DNA of 64,000 nucleotides from Serinicoccus sediminis (GTDB lineage: Bacteria > Actinomycetota > Actinomycetes > Actinomycetales > Dermatophilaceae), in contig NZ_SDVA01000002.1 of the NCBI RefSeq assembly GCF_004153545.1, positions 124,001 to 188,000 of the forward strand, given 5' to 3'. How positions within the stretch are numbered: position 1 is the stretch's first letter; each line of letters opens with the position of its first letter. The position numbers and the translations under genes are program-made. The notes under the pieces were generated by a model. It was not told the DNA's origin. It worked only from the letters and a program-made list of their open reading frames with translations, and ran no database searches. Below, one piece after another: positions 49,069 to 57,341 of this stretch.

Positions 49069-49200
49069 CCACGCGTCCTGTGCGGCCTGGCGACCCGTCC
49101 TGTGCGGCCTGGCCACGCGTCCTGTGCGGCCTGGCCACGCGCCCTGTGCGGCCCGACCACGCGTCCTGTGCGGCCTGGCGACCCGTCCTGCGCGGGCCGG
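49069..49200. repeat. 22-bp tandem repeat array 2
   Basis: Five full units (49077, 49099, 49121, 49143, 49165) of exactly 22 bp, each starting CCTGTGCGGCC and ending CACGCGT or ACCCGT, plus partial copies at both ends. The array reaches to 2 bp from the glutaminase stop codon. The unit is related to the array at 886-977 read on the other strand. Confidence 0.85.
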
Positions 49201-49202
49201 CC

Positions 49203-50999
49203 TCAGCCCACCCGGACGGCGCTGCGGCGCAGGGCGCGGTCGGCGACGCGGTAGCCGTCGCGGGCGACGGCGCGCCACACCTGCACCCCCAGAGCAGGGT
49301 CGTCCTCACCGATGCGCGCGAGGTCGTCGGCGGACAGGACGAGCAGCTCGAGCTCCTCGACCGCCCGGATGGTGGTCCGCTGCTCGTCGTCGGTCCCGAG
49401 GGCCAGCTCCCCGAAGGACGTGCCGGGCCCCATCGACACCAGGGTGACCGGCTCTCCGTCCGGCCCCGGGCCCTGCGCCTCCGCCAGGCCGCGCACGATG
49501 AGGTGCACCCCGGCGAACGGCCCGCCGGCCTGGAGCACGACCTCGCCGGCCGGCACCACCCGGTGGGTCATCGCGGAGCGGACCGCGTGTGCGGCCGGCT
49601 CCTCCAGGTCACGCATGAGCGGGTGGTCCTCGACCGGGTCGGGCTCCGGGCGCGGGCCGCAGTGCGCGCGGATGAGGGCGCGCTCGCACCACTCGATGGC
49701 CGACGGCAGGTCGGTGAACCGTGGCGAGGCGCTGTCGGTGCCGGCGTCCGGGTCGGGGACCACCCCGCCCGGGTCGACGACGACGCCCTCGGACCCGTCG
49801 GCACGCAACCGGTCGCGCAGGGCCAGCAGGGTCAGCCGGCTCACCTCGGCGACCTCGTTGACGTGCGAGAAGTCGAGGACGGCCAGCTCCGGCTCGTCCC
49901 GGACGACGGACCGGACGATCGCCTCGGCACCGGCGAAGAGCAGGTCGCCGTGCAGCTCGTAGACCCAGGCCCGGTCCGCCACGCGGTCCAGCACCTCCTC
50001 GTCGGCACCCTGCCGACGCGTCGTCGACCGGGCGGTCGCCAGGGAGTAGCTGCTGCGCACCGCGTTGCGCGAGCCCCGGCTCACGTGCATGAGGTGCATC
50101 TCCATGTCGCGCGACATCCGCTCGAAGATGGTCACGCCCCGGGCGCTGTTGCCGTGCGCGTCCAGCCGGGGCGAGAAGACCGCCACGCCCACCTGGCCCG
50201 GCAGGACGCCGATGATGCCGCCGCTCACCCCGCTCTTGGCCGGCATCCCGACCGCGCTCACCCAGTCCCCTGCTGCGTCGTACATGCCGCAGGTCGTCAT
50301 CACCGCCAGCAGGTGCTCGACCAGGGCGGGCTCCAGCACCTCGCGCCCGGTGCGCGGCTGGCGGCCCCCGTTGGCCAGGGTGGCCGCCATCATCGCCAGG
50401 TCGCGGGTGTCGACGGCGATCGAGCACTGACGGACGTACTGCTCCAGCACCGGCTCGGGATCGCCCTCGAGGATGCCGAACTCGCGCAGCATGTGCGCGA
50501 TGGCCCGGTTGCGGTGGGCGCTCGCGAGCTCGGAGGAGAAGACCGCCTCGTCGACGTCGAGGTCGCGCCCGGCGAAGGCGCCGAACCACTCCAGCGCCCG
50601 GGCGAAGCGCTCCTCGCCGTCGCTGCCGGCCACGAGCGAGGCGGCGGTGATGGCGCCCGCGTTGATCATGGGGTTGCGCGGGCGGCCCGTGCCCGGGGCG
50701 AGGCTGATCTCGTTGAACGCGTCGCCGGACGGCTCGACGTCGACCTTGCGGGCGACGGCGTCCAGCCCCTGGTCGTGCAGCCCGAGGGCGTAGGTGAACG
50801 GCTTGGAGATCGACTGGATGGTGAAGCGGTGCCCCGCCTGCCCCACCTCGTAGACCTGCCCGTCGACGGTCGCCAGGCACAGCGCGAAGGTGTCCGGGTC
50901 GGCCGCCGCCAGCTCGGGGATGTAGGAGGCCACCTCGCCGCCGGCGTCCCCGCACCGCTCGACGATCTGCTCCAGGTAGTCCTGCACCGGGTTGCGCAC
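49203..50999 (-). CDS. glsA: Glutaminase A fused to STAS and cyclic-nucleotide-binding domains
   Basis: A 598-residue fusion. Residues about 1-305 are a glutaminase of the serine type (L-glutamine to glutamate and ammonia): catalytic SISKPF (Ser63, Lys66), PRNPMINAGAITAASLV, VYFSSEL-like VFSSELASAHRNRAIAHML and the Tyr region QYVRQCSIAVDTRDLAMM match. Residues about 318-420 form a STAS domain (VYELHGDLLFAGAE; LAVLDFSHVNEV). About 455-575 form a cNMP-binding fold (HRVVPAGEVVLQAGGPFAGVHLIVRG; GTSFGELALG). The tail domains suggest regulation by protein contacts or ligand. GTG at 50999 follows GAGGAGGGGCCC and fits better than an upstream ATG. Confidence 0.9.
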   Translation of the reverse strand: MRNPVQDYLEQIVERCGDAGGEVASYIPELAAADPDTFALCLATVDGQVYEVGQAGHRFTIQSISKPFTYALGLHDQGLDAVARKVDVEPSGDAFNEISLAPGTGRPRNPMINAGAITAASLVAGSDGEERFARALEWFGAFAGRDLDVDEAVFSSELASAHRNRAIAHMLREFGILEGDPEPVLEQYVRQCSIAVDTRDLAMMAATLANGGRQPRTGREVLEPALVEHLLAVMTTCGMYDAAGDWVSAVGMPAKSGVSGGIIGVLPGQVGVAVFSPRLDAHGNSARGVTIFERMSRDMEMHLMHVSRGSRNAVRSSYSLATARSTTRRQGADEEVLDRVADRAWVYELHGDLLFAGAEAIVRSVVRDEPELAVLDFSHVNEVAEVSRLTLLALRDRLRADGSEGVVVDPGGVVPDPDAGTDSASPRFTDLPSAIEWCERALIRAHCGPRPEPDPVEDHPLMRDLEEPAAHAVRSAMTHRVVPAGEVVLQAGGPFAGVHLIVRGLAEAQGPGPDGEPVTLVSMGPGTSFGELALGTDDEQRTTIRAVEELELLVLSADDLARIGEDDPALGVQVWRAVARDGYRVADRALRRSAVRVG

Positions 51000-51079
51000 G
51001 GGCCCCTCCTCGTCGTCAGGCCGTGTCCCGGAGCCTATCGTCGCCGCCACCCGCTGGCCGGGGTGGCAGGATCGGCCTC

Positions 51080-52228
51080 ATGGACAGGCACGAGGACGCC
51101 GGGGCGGTCACGGCGGTCCGGCGGTATTCCGTGCGCTTCGACGCGCACGTGCTCGGCGGCCCGGGCGTGGGGTCCGGGCTCGGGGCGTGGCTGCTGCTGG
51201 CGCTGGTCGCCGCCCAGGCGGGACCGGCGGACCGGGCCGCGCTGGAGGAGCAGGTCGGGCTGCCGGCCGAGGCGGCCAGGGCTGCCGTGGCCGAGCTGCT
51301 CGCGGACCCGCACCCGGCGGTGGCCGCAGCCGTGGCGCGGTGGGCCGACGCGGCGGACCTGACCGAGGAGTTCGCCGCCTGGGCGGTGCCGGACGCCGTC
51401 GAGGACGGGCCCCTCCCGGACCAGGCCGGGGCCGACCGGTGGGCCGACGAGCGCACGGGCGGCCTCCTCGACGCCTTCCCGCTCGAGATCACCGAGGAGA
51501 CCCGCCTCGTGCTCGCGTCGGCGCTGGCGACCCGGATCTCCTGGCGCACCCCGCTGGCGGAGCTCGACGACGGCGGCCTCGGCACCGACGCGGGCACGGC
51601 CCGCCACCTCGTGATGGAGACCGAGGCGGGCCCGGTCGGGGTGGTGGCGCCGACCTCCACCTCCGGGCTGGCCGTGGTGAGCGTCGTCGCGGACCCCACG
51701 GTGGCGCCCGAGCGGGTGCTCGCGGCGGCCCACGAGGTGGCGGCCGCCCTCGCCTCGCCGCGCCTGCCGCAGGCGGTCACGGTGACCGAGGACGGGCACG
51801 CCTGGACGGTGAGCGAGCACCGCGAGGTGCGGGCCGCGTCCCAGGAGGTGGTCGAGGAGTGGAGCGGCTGGCTGCCGCCCTGGCGGCTGACCTCGCAGCA
51901 CGACCTGGCCGACGCACCGGGCTTCGGCACCGCGCTGGCCTCCCTCGCCCGCTACGTCCGGCCGGCGGAGCGACCGGCGGTCACCGAGGCGCGGCAGGCC
52001 GCCGTCGCGGCCTACTCCGCCACCGGGTTCGAGGCGGCGGCGGTGACCGGGATGGGGATCCGGGCGACCAGCCTGCAGCCGGAGCAGGAGGTCCTGGTCC
52101 GCCGGATCCACCTCCGCCTCGACCGCCCGCACGCGGTCGTCGCGGTCGCCCTGGACACCGGGGCGGGCGGCGCGGCCTGGCAGGGCCTGCCGGTCTTCAC
52201 CGCCTGGGTGGACCCGGCCGCCGGCTGA
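51080..52228 (+). CDS. Serpin-like protein (distant) of unknown function
   Basis: A 382-residue soluble protein with no signal peptide. Parts resemble a serpin core: ADRWADERTGGLLDAFPLEITEETRLVLASALATRISWRTPL (the usual INRWVEEKTxGKIxxLL ... LVLVNAIYFKGxW region, by blocks), later VARRYSV-like strands and, at the end, RRIHLRLDRPHAVVAVALD. The reactive-centre loop region (about 320-350) is poorly defined, so inhibitory activity is doubtful. It shares a 5' region with the divergent glutaminase. Other actinobacterial proteins of this shape are annotated as serpin family; the distance makes the call tentative. Confidence 0.55.
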   Translation: MDRHEDAGAVTAVRRYSVRFDAHVLGGPGVGSGLGAWLLLALVAAQAGPADRAALEEQVGLPAEAARAAVAELLADPHPAVAAAVARWADAADLTEEFAAWAVPDAVEDGPLPDQAGADRWADERTGGLLDAFPLEITEETRLVLASALATRISWRTPLAELDDGGLGTDAGTARHLVMETEAGPVGVVAPTSTSGLAVVSVVADPTVAPERVLAAAHEVAAALASPRLPQAVTVTEDGHAWTVSEHREVRAASQEVVEEWSGWLPPWRLTSQHDLADAPGFGTALASLARYVRPAERPAVTEARQAAVAAYSATGFEAAAVTGMGIRATSLQPEQEVLVRRIHLRLDRPHAVVAVALDTGAGGAAWQGLPVFTAWVDPAAG

Positions 52229-52242
52229 CCCGCGGGCGGCGC

Positions 52243-53751
52243 CTACATGCTGCCGAGGTGCCCCGCGAGCTGCTGGTGCCGCGCCCGGCTGGCGTCGTTG
52301 AGGCCGTGGATGTCGACCGTGGTGCCGTGCGCGGCATACCGACGCTCGATCGCGTCGAGGGCGGCGACCGTCGAGGCGTCCCAGATGTGCGAGTCGCTCA
52401 TGTCGATGACGACCGTCCGCGGGTCGCCCGCGTAGTCGAACTGGTGGACCAGGTCGTTGCTCGAGGCGAAGAACAGCTCGCCGACCACGCGGTAGCGCGC
52501 GACCCCGGGGTCGCCGCTGTCGACGCGCACCACCTGGGTGAAGTGCGCCACCCGGCGGGCGAAGACGACCATGGCGGTGAGCACCCCGACGACCACGCCG
52601 ATGGCCAGGTTGTGCGTGGCGATCGTCGTGACGACCGTGGCGAGCATGACGAGGTTCTCGCTCTTGGGCATCCGCCGCAGGGTCCCGGGGGCGATCGAGT
52701 GCCAGTCGAAGGTCGCGACCGAGACCATGATCATCACCGCGACCAGGGCCGCCATGGGGATCGAGGCGACGAGGTCGCCGAGGGCGACGACGAGCACGAG
52801 CAGGAAGACGCCGGCGAGGAAGGTGGAGATCCGGGTGCGGGCGCCGGAGACCCGGACGTTGACCATCGTCTGGCCGATCATCGCGCAGCCGCCCATGCCG
52901 CCGAAGGCGCCGGTGACGAGGTTGGCGACGCCCTGGCCCCAGCCCTCGCGGGTCTTGTCCGAGCCGGTCTCGGTGATGTCGTCGACCAGCTTCGCGGTCA
53001 TGAGCGACTCCATGAGGCCGACCAGGGCCATCGCCAGGGCGTAGGGACCGATGACCTGCAGCGTCTCCCACGTCAGCGGCACGTCCGGGACGAAGAACGA
53101 CGGCAGGCTGTCGGGCAGCTGCCCCTCGTCGCCGACGTCGGGCAGCCGCCAGCCGGCGAGCAGCGCCATCCCGGTGATCAGGACGATCGCCACGAGCGGC
53201 GCCGGCACGGCCGTGGTGGCCCGGGGCAGCATCACCATGACGGCGATCCCCAGCCCGACCAGCGGGTAGACCAGCCACGGGACGCCGACGAGGTAGGGGA
53301 TCTGCGCCATGAAGATGAGGATCGCCAGCGCGTTGACGAACCCGACCATGACCATGCGCGGGATGAAGCGCATGAGCCGGGCGACGCCGGCCAACGACAG
53401 CACGATCTGCAGCACCCCGGCGAGCAGCACGGTCGCGATGAGGTAGTCGAGCCCGTACTGCGCCATGACCGGTGAGATGACGAGGGCGATGGCGCCCGTG
53501 GCCGCCGAGATCATCGCCCGCCGCCCGCCGACGAACGCGATCGTCACGGCCATGGTGAAGGAGGCGAACAGCCCGACCCGGGGGTCGACCCCGGCGATGA
53601 CGGAGAACGAGATGGCCTCGGGGATGAGGGCCAGGGCGACGACCAGGCCGGCGAGGACCTCAGTGCGCAGCCGCGCGGGCGAGCGCAGCGCGGCGCGGAC
53701 CGAGTGCGGGTCGGAGGTGCTGGTGGTGGAGGGCGCGGGGGCAGGCAGCAT
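52243..53751 (-). CDS. SulP family inorganic anion transporter with STAS domain
   Basis: A 502-residue membrane transporter, sulfate permease/bicarbonate-type SulP. It has about 11-12 helices with the signature near the start (LRTEVLAGLVVALALIPEAISFSVIAGVDPRVGLFASF, by blocks) and VTGAFGGMGGCAMIGQTMVNVRVSGARTRIST (near 250-280). The C-terminal STAS domain starts VVGELFFASSNDLVHQFDYAGDPRTVVIDMSDSHIWDASTVAALDAIERRYAAHG (near 430). Whether it moves sulfate, bicarbonate or another anion cannot be told. A likely -10 TAGACT lies at 53844-53849. It is divergent from an alpha/beta hydrolase. Confidence 0.88.
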   Translation of the reverse strand: MLPAPAPSTTSTSDPHSVRAALRSPARLRTEVLAGLVVALALIPEAISFSVIAGVDPRVGLFASFTMAVTIAFVGGRRAMISAATGAIALVISPVMAQYGLDYLIATVLLAGVLQIVLSLAGVARLMRFIPRMVMVGFVNALAILIFMAQIPYLVGVPWLVYPLVGLGIAVMVMLPRATTAVPAPLVAIVLITGMALLAGWRLPDVGDEGQLPDSLPSFFVPDVPLTWETLQVIGPYALAMALVGLMESLMTAKLVDDITETGSDKTREGWGQGVANLVTGAFGGMGGCAMIGQTMVNVRVSGARTRISTFLAGVFLLVLVVALGDLVASIPMAALVAVMIMVSVATFDWHSIAPGTLRRMPKSENLVMLATVVTTIATHNLAIGVVVGVLTAMVVFARRVAHFTQVVRVDSGDPGVARYRVVGELFFASSNDLVHQFDYAGDPRTVVIDMSDSHIWDASTVAALDAIERRYAAHGTTVDIHGLNDASRARHQQLAGHLGSM

Positions 53752-54058
53752 GGACAGGGCGGTCCTCGCAGGATCGTCGGTGGTGTCGGGGAGGTATGCC
53801 GTCGCTCCGGTCCGGGTGCTCCCCCACCGACGACGGCAGGTCCAGTCTACCGGCCGGCCGGACGCTCCCCGGTCGGCGTCGCGACCGCCCGGTCCCGGTC
53901 CTGGTGCTCCAGCACGCCCACGTCCCTGTCCTCCAGCATGCGGTGCTCGTGCTCACGGGCCCGTCCACCCGCGCCGGAGGTGCGCCCGTCGAGGGCGATG
54001 AGTCCGGCGCACCCCGGGTGTCTCACCGTGCACAAGACCCCCGGCCAGGACGGACACC
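53752..54058. other. Spacer between divergent SulP and hydrolase genes
   Basis: A 307-bp region without a convincing gene. It holds CCGGCCGGCCGG (53850-53861), a possible TAGACT -10 for the transporter, a GGTATGCC octamer at 53793 and short CTCCAGCA repeats. A minus-strand TTG-started reading frame inside lacks any conserved pattern. Confidence 0.55.
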
Positions 54059-54937
54059 ATGACCACGACCCAGCGCAGCACCGCCACCCGCACCGTCGGT
54101 GAGGGCGACGACCTCATCACGTATGACGTGCACGGCGACCTCACGCAGGCCGCACCCGACCGACCGCTCCTGCTGGCCGTCGGCTCGCCCATGGACGCCG
54201 CGGGCTTCGCCGCGCTGGCCGAGCGGCTCGACGACCGCCCGGTCGTGACGATGGACCCCCGCGGCGCCGGCCGCAACCCGACCGGTACCGACCCGGTGAC
54301 CCCGGAGCAGCACGCGGAGGACCTGCACCGCGTCGTCGCAGCCCTCGGGGTCGGCGCGGTCGACGTCTTCGCCAGCAGCGGAGGTGCCGTCAACGCGCTG
54401 GCGCACGCGACGGCATACCCGCAGGACGTCCGTCGGGTCGTGGCGCACGAGCCCCCGCTGGCGACCTACCTGCCCGACCGCGAGGTGGCGCTGGCCGCCT
54501 GCGAGCAGGTGCGCCGGACCTACGAGCAGGACGGCCACGGCGCGGCGATGGCCCGCTTCATGACCCTGGTCATGGCCCCGGGCGAGCTGGACGAGAGCTT
54601 CCTGGACCGACCCGCACCCGACCCGTCCGCCTTCGGCATGCCGACCGGCGACGACGGGTCGCGCGACGACCCGCTCTTCCGCAACATGCCCGCCTGCAAC
54701 GCGCTCGAGCTCGACCTGGACCGGCTGCGCGACCTGGGTGACCGGGTGGTGCTGGCGGTGGGCGAGGACTCCGGGCAGGCCCTCGCCGCACGGGGTGCGC
54801 GGTCCGTGGCGCAGGCTCTCGGCGCCGAGGCGGTGGTCGTGCCGGGCGACCACGGCGGCTTCATGGGTGAGGTCTACGGGCGCCCGGCCGGACGGCCCGA
54901 CGAGTTCGCGGCCGCGCTGCGCCGGCTGCTCGCCTGA
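54059..54937 (+). CDS. Alpha/beta hydrolase
   Basis: A 292-residue alpha/beta-hydrolase: oxyanion-turn LLLAVGSPMDAAGFAALAERLDDRPVVTMDPRGAGRN (near 36-73 by blocks), nucleophile elbow DVFASSGGAVNALAHATAYP (ASSGG with Ser in the middle, near 104) and the His in VVPGDHGGFMGEVYGRPA (near 263). It looks like an esterase or epoxide-hydrolase-type enzyme; the acid is probably GEDSGQALA (near 237). ATG at 54059 follows AGGACGGACACC. It is convergent with an SRPBCC gene 36 bp away. Confidence 0.85.
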   Translation: MTTTQRSTATRTVGEGDDLITYDVHGDLTQAAPDRPLLLAVGSPMDAAGFAALAERLDDRPVVTMDPRGAGRNPTGTDPVTPEQHAEDLHRVVAALGVGAVDVFASSGGAVNALAHATAYPQDVRRVVAHEPPLATYLPDREVALAACEQVRRTYEQDGHGAAMARFMTLVMAPGELDESFLDRPAPDPSAFGMPTGDDGSRDDPLFRNMPACNALELDLDRLRDLGDRVVLAVGEDSGQALAARGARSVAQALGAEAVVVPGDHGGFMGEVYGRPAGRPDEFAAALRRLLA

Positions 54938-54973
54938 GCGCATGCTCGGGCCCCGAGGGTGCTGCCGCCGGGG

Positions 54974-55435
54974 TCAGCCCTCGAGCACGGCCTTCATCCG
55001 CTCCAGCGTGGTCCGCATGCCTCGCTCGTTGGTGCGGCCGCGCGCCCGCCCGAGCACGGCCCAGTAGAGACGCAGCGGCAGGACGGGCTCGAGCCGGAAG
55101 TACTCGGTGACCTCGGTGCCCTCCTCCGACGGCCGCAGCCGGTAGCCCCAGTTGTTGACGACGACCTTCTTGGTGCCGACCGAGAACTCGAAGAGCCGCT
55201 CCGGCTCGCACCGGGTCACCCGGCACGCGGACCAGTAGGTCGGCCCCACCCCGTTGCGCACCACCTTGCCGGCGAAGGTCGCGCCCACCTCCGGGCCGGT
55301 CGAGCCGCCGGTCCACCGGCCCGCCACGGTCTCCGGGCTGAACTCCCCGATCCGGGTGACGTCGCTCACGAGCGACCAGACCTCCTCGGGGGTCGCGTCG
55401 ATGTGCAGGGTGACCTCTCCGCCGAGCGAGCGCAT
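54974..55435 (-). CDS. SRPBCC family protein
   Basis: A 153-residue soluble Bet v1-like protein: EVTLHIDATPEEVWSLVSDVTRIGEFSPETVAGRWTGGSTGPEVGATFAGKVV and EGTEVTEYFRLEPVLPLRLYWAVLGRARGRTNERGMRTTLERMK (by blocks) have the cyclase/dehydrase-START pattern. Ligand unknown. Downstream of a disulfide oxidoreductase gene by 31 bp on the same strand, with another SRPBCC gene upstream, so three genes probably form one operon. ATG at 55435. Confidence 0.85.
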   Translation of the reverse strand: MRSLGGEVTLHIDATPEEVWSLVSDVTRIGEFSPETVAGRWTGGSTGPEVGATFAGKVVRNGVGPTYWSACRVTRCEPERLFEFSVGTKKVVVNNWGYRLRPSEEGTEVTEYFRLEPVLPLRLYWAVLGRARGRTNERGMRTTLERMKAVLEG

Positions 55436-55466
55436 ACCCGCATCATCGCAGGCCGGACGGCTCGGC

Positions 55467-56822
55467 TCAGTGCTGCTCCAGCAGCCTCAGCCAGATCTCG
55501 CTGACGGTCGGGTAGGCGGGCACCGCGTGGCGCAGCACGCTCAGCGGCACCCCGCCGACGATCGCGACGGTGGCCGCGTGCAGCAGCTCGCCGGCGTGCG
55601 GTCCGACGAAGGTCGCGCCGAGGAGGCGGTCGTCCTGGACGACGAGCCGCGCCCACCCGGTGACGTCGTCGCGCTGCAGCGAGGCACCGGCGACGGCCGA
55701 CATGTCGGCGTCCAGCACCCTGGCGTCGGGCGCCTCCGCGCTGGTGCGCCCCACCCACGCGACCGGCGGGTCGGTGAAGACGACCTGCGGCACGGGGACC
55801 TCGTCGGGCTCGCGCAGCGGTGTCCCGGCGAGCCGGGAGCCGACGAGCCGGGCCTGGTACTTGCCCCAGTGCGTCAGGGGCGCCCCGTCGGAGGCGTCTC
55901 CGACGACCTGCAACCAGTCCGGCAGGTGCTCCGCGGCGAGGCCGCCGCGCTCCGGCACCGTCACCCCGACCGACCCCAGCCCCAGGTCGCGCAGCGCCGG
56001 ACGCCGACCGGTGGCCACCAGCACCTCGGCATACCTCTCCTCCCCGCCGTCGACGACGAGGGTGACCTCGGTGCCGCGCGGATGGCCGACCGCGGTGGTG
56101 AGCGGCGGGTCCCGGTATGCCGACCCCACCTCGACCCCGAAGCGCACCGTGATGCCGGCGTCCCGCAGCGAGGTGGCCACGATCTCGGCGGCGACGTCCT
56201 CCGCGCGCGCCAGCAGCCGGTCGTCCCGGACGAGCATCGTCACCTCGGCGCCCAGGGCGGCGAGCCAGCGGGAGGCCTCGCACGCGACGACACCTCCGCC
56301 GACGACCGCGATCGTGGCCGGGACCTCGTGGATGCCGGTGGCGTCGCGGCTGGTCCACGGCGCGACCTCGGCGTAGACCTCGGGCACGACCGCCTCGCTC
56401 CCGGTGGCCACGACCACCGCGCGACGGGCCCGGAGCACCCGGTCGCCCACGGTGACCTCGCGCTCGCCGGTGAGACGTCCCCGCCCGCGCACGATGCTCA
56501 ACCCCGCCGATCGTGCCCAGTCGACCTGGCCCTCGTCGTCCCAGTCGGAGGTGAAGGAGTCGCGTCGGTCGAGCAGGGCGTCCCGGTCGAGGGCGGGCGC
56601 CTCCAGGCCGCCGAGATGGTCCGCCTGGGCGGCGACGTCGAGCGGGGTGAGCAGGGCCTTGCTCGGCATGCAGGCCCAGTAGGAGCACTCACCGCCGAGC
56701 AGCTCGGCCTCCACGACCACGACGTCGAGCCCGCCGCGGGCCGCGTAGTCGGCGGCGTTCTCCCCGGCGGGGCCCCCGCCGATGACGACGACGTCGTGGT
56801 CGGTGGTGTCCTGCCGACTCAT
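55467..56822 (-). CDS. Pyridine nucleotide-disulfide oxidoreductase
   Basis: A 451-residue class I disulfide oxidoreductase (dihydrolipoamide dehydrogenase/mercuric reductase-like). FAD motif HDVVVIGGGPAGENAADYAARGGLDVVVVE, redox pair GECSYWACMPSKALL (CxxxxC with the unusual Ser-Tyr-Trp-Ala between), second dinucleotide motif IAVVGGGVVACEASRWLAALGAEVTML, and near the end HAVPAYPTVSEIWLRLLEQH, which replaces the usual HxHPTLSE dimer-interface box. No HMA or mercury domain is present. The substrate could be a disulfide or a metal ion, and is unknown. ATG at 56822 overlaps an SRPBCC stop (ATGA). Confidence 0.86.
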   Translation of the reverse strand: MSRQDTTDHDVVVIGGGPAGENAADYAARGGLDVVVVEAELLGGECSYWACMPSKALLTPLDVAAQADHLGGLEAPALDRDALLDRRDSFTSDWDDEGQVDWARSAGLSIVRGRGRLTGEREVTVGDRVLRARRAVVVATGSEAVVPEVYAEVAPWTSRDATGIHEVPATIAVVGGGVVACEASRWLAALGAEVTMLVRDDRLLARAEDVAAEIVATSLRDAGITVRFGVEVGSAYRDPPLTTAVGHPRGTEVTLVVDGGEERYAEVLVATGRRPALRDLGLGSVGVTVPERGGLAAEHLPDWLQVVGDASDGAPLTHWGKYQARLVGSRLAGTPLREPDEVPVPQVVFTDPPVAWVGRTSAEAPDARVLDADMSAVAGASLQRDDVTGWARLVVQDDRLLGATFVGPHAGELLHAATVAIVGGVPLSVLRHAVPAYPTVSEIWLRLLEQH

Positions 56823-57271
56823 GTCGCGCTCTCGACGACCTTGGCGAGCCGGTCCAGCGAGGCCTGCAGCTGGGCCTCGCCGGTGGCGCGGGCCCGCTCC
56901 ACCCGGGACTCGTCGGTCAGCTCGGTCCAGTCGTAGGTGTGGGTGACGCGGCTGGCGCCGTCGCCGACCGGCTCGACCTCCCACCGCCACTCGTGCCCCG
57001 CCGGGTCCTTGCCCTCGCTGGCGGGCCGCCAGGCGATGAGCCTGCCCTCCTCGAAGGCGACCACGTGGTTGTCACGGACCTTGCCGCTCGTCACGCGCAT
57101 CGCGAACACCTCGCCGACCGCCCGCACCCGGTCGCCGTGCACCACCTCGGCCACGTTGTCGTTGCCGTCCCACGCCGCGTGCTGCGCCGGGGTGGCGATG
57201 AGCTCGAAGACCGCCTCCGGCGGAGCGGCGACCTCACGGCTGACGGACACGATCTGCACTTCCTCGTCCAT
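56819..57271 (-). CDS. SRPBCC family protein
   Basis: A 150-residue soluble Bet v1/START-fold protein: VSVSREVAAPPEAVFELIATPAQHAAWDGNDNVAEVVHGDRVRAVGEVFAM (by blocks) and WRWEVEPVGDGASRVTHTYDWTELTDESRVERARAT match the family. Ligand unknown; not an enzyme by motif. It is coupled by 4 nt to the disulfide oxidoreductase gene, followed by another SRPBCC gene, so a ligand-linked operon is possible. ATG at 57271 was chosen because GACT lies 6 nt before it and the conserved core begins there. Confidence 0.85.
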   Translation of the reverse strand: MDEEVQIVSVSREVAAPPEAVFELIATPAQHAAWDGNDNVAEVVHGDRVRAVGEVFAMRVTSGKVRDNHVVAFEEGRLIAWRPASEGKDPAGHEWRWEVEPVGDGASRVTHTYDWTELTDESRVERARATGEAQLQASLDRLAKVVESAT

Positions 57272-57341
57272 GGGCTCAGTCAAGCGGTCGGAGGGAAGTG
57301 CTGTCGACCGCAGGGAGCAGGCACGCGACACACCGGGGTGC

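Larger units (their letters stand above)
48891..49202. other. Spacer with palindrome and 22-bp tandem array
   Basis: Between the serine hydrolase start and the glutaminase end. It holds a 24-bp palindrome (49033-49056) and the second 22-bp array (49069-49200). No gene is supported. Confidence 0.6.

Noticed and set aside
886-49200. 22-bp arrays as CRISPR arrays
   Set aside because: Repeats are head-to-tail without spacers, the unit is too short, and no cas genes are present.
53847-54035. A 62-codon minus ORF in the SulP/hydrolase spacer
   Set aside because: It needs a TTG start and shows no conserved pattern or ribosome site.
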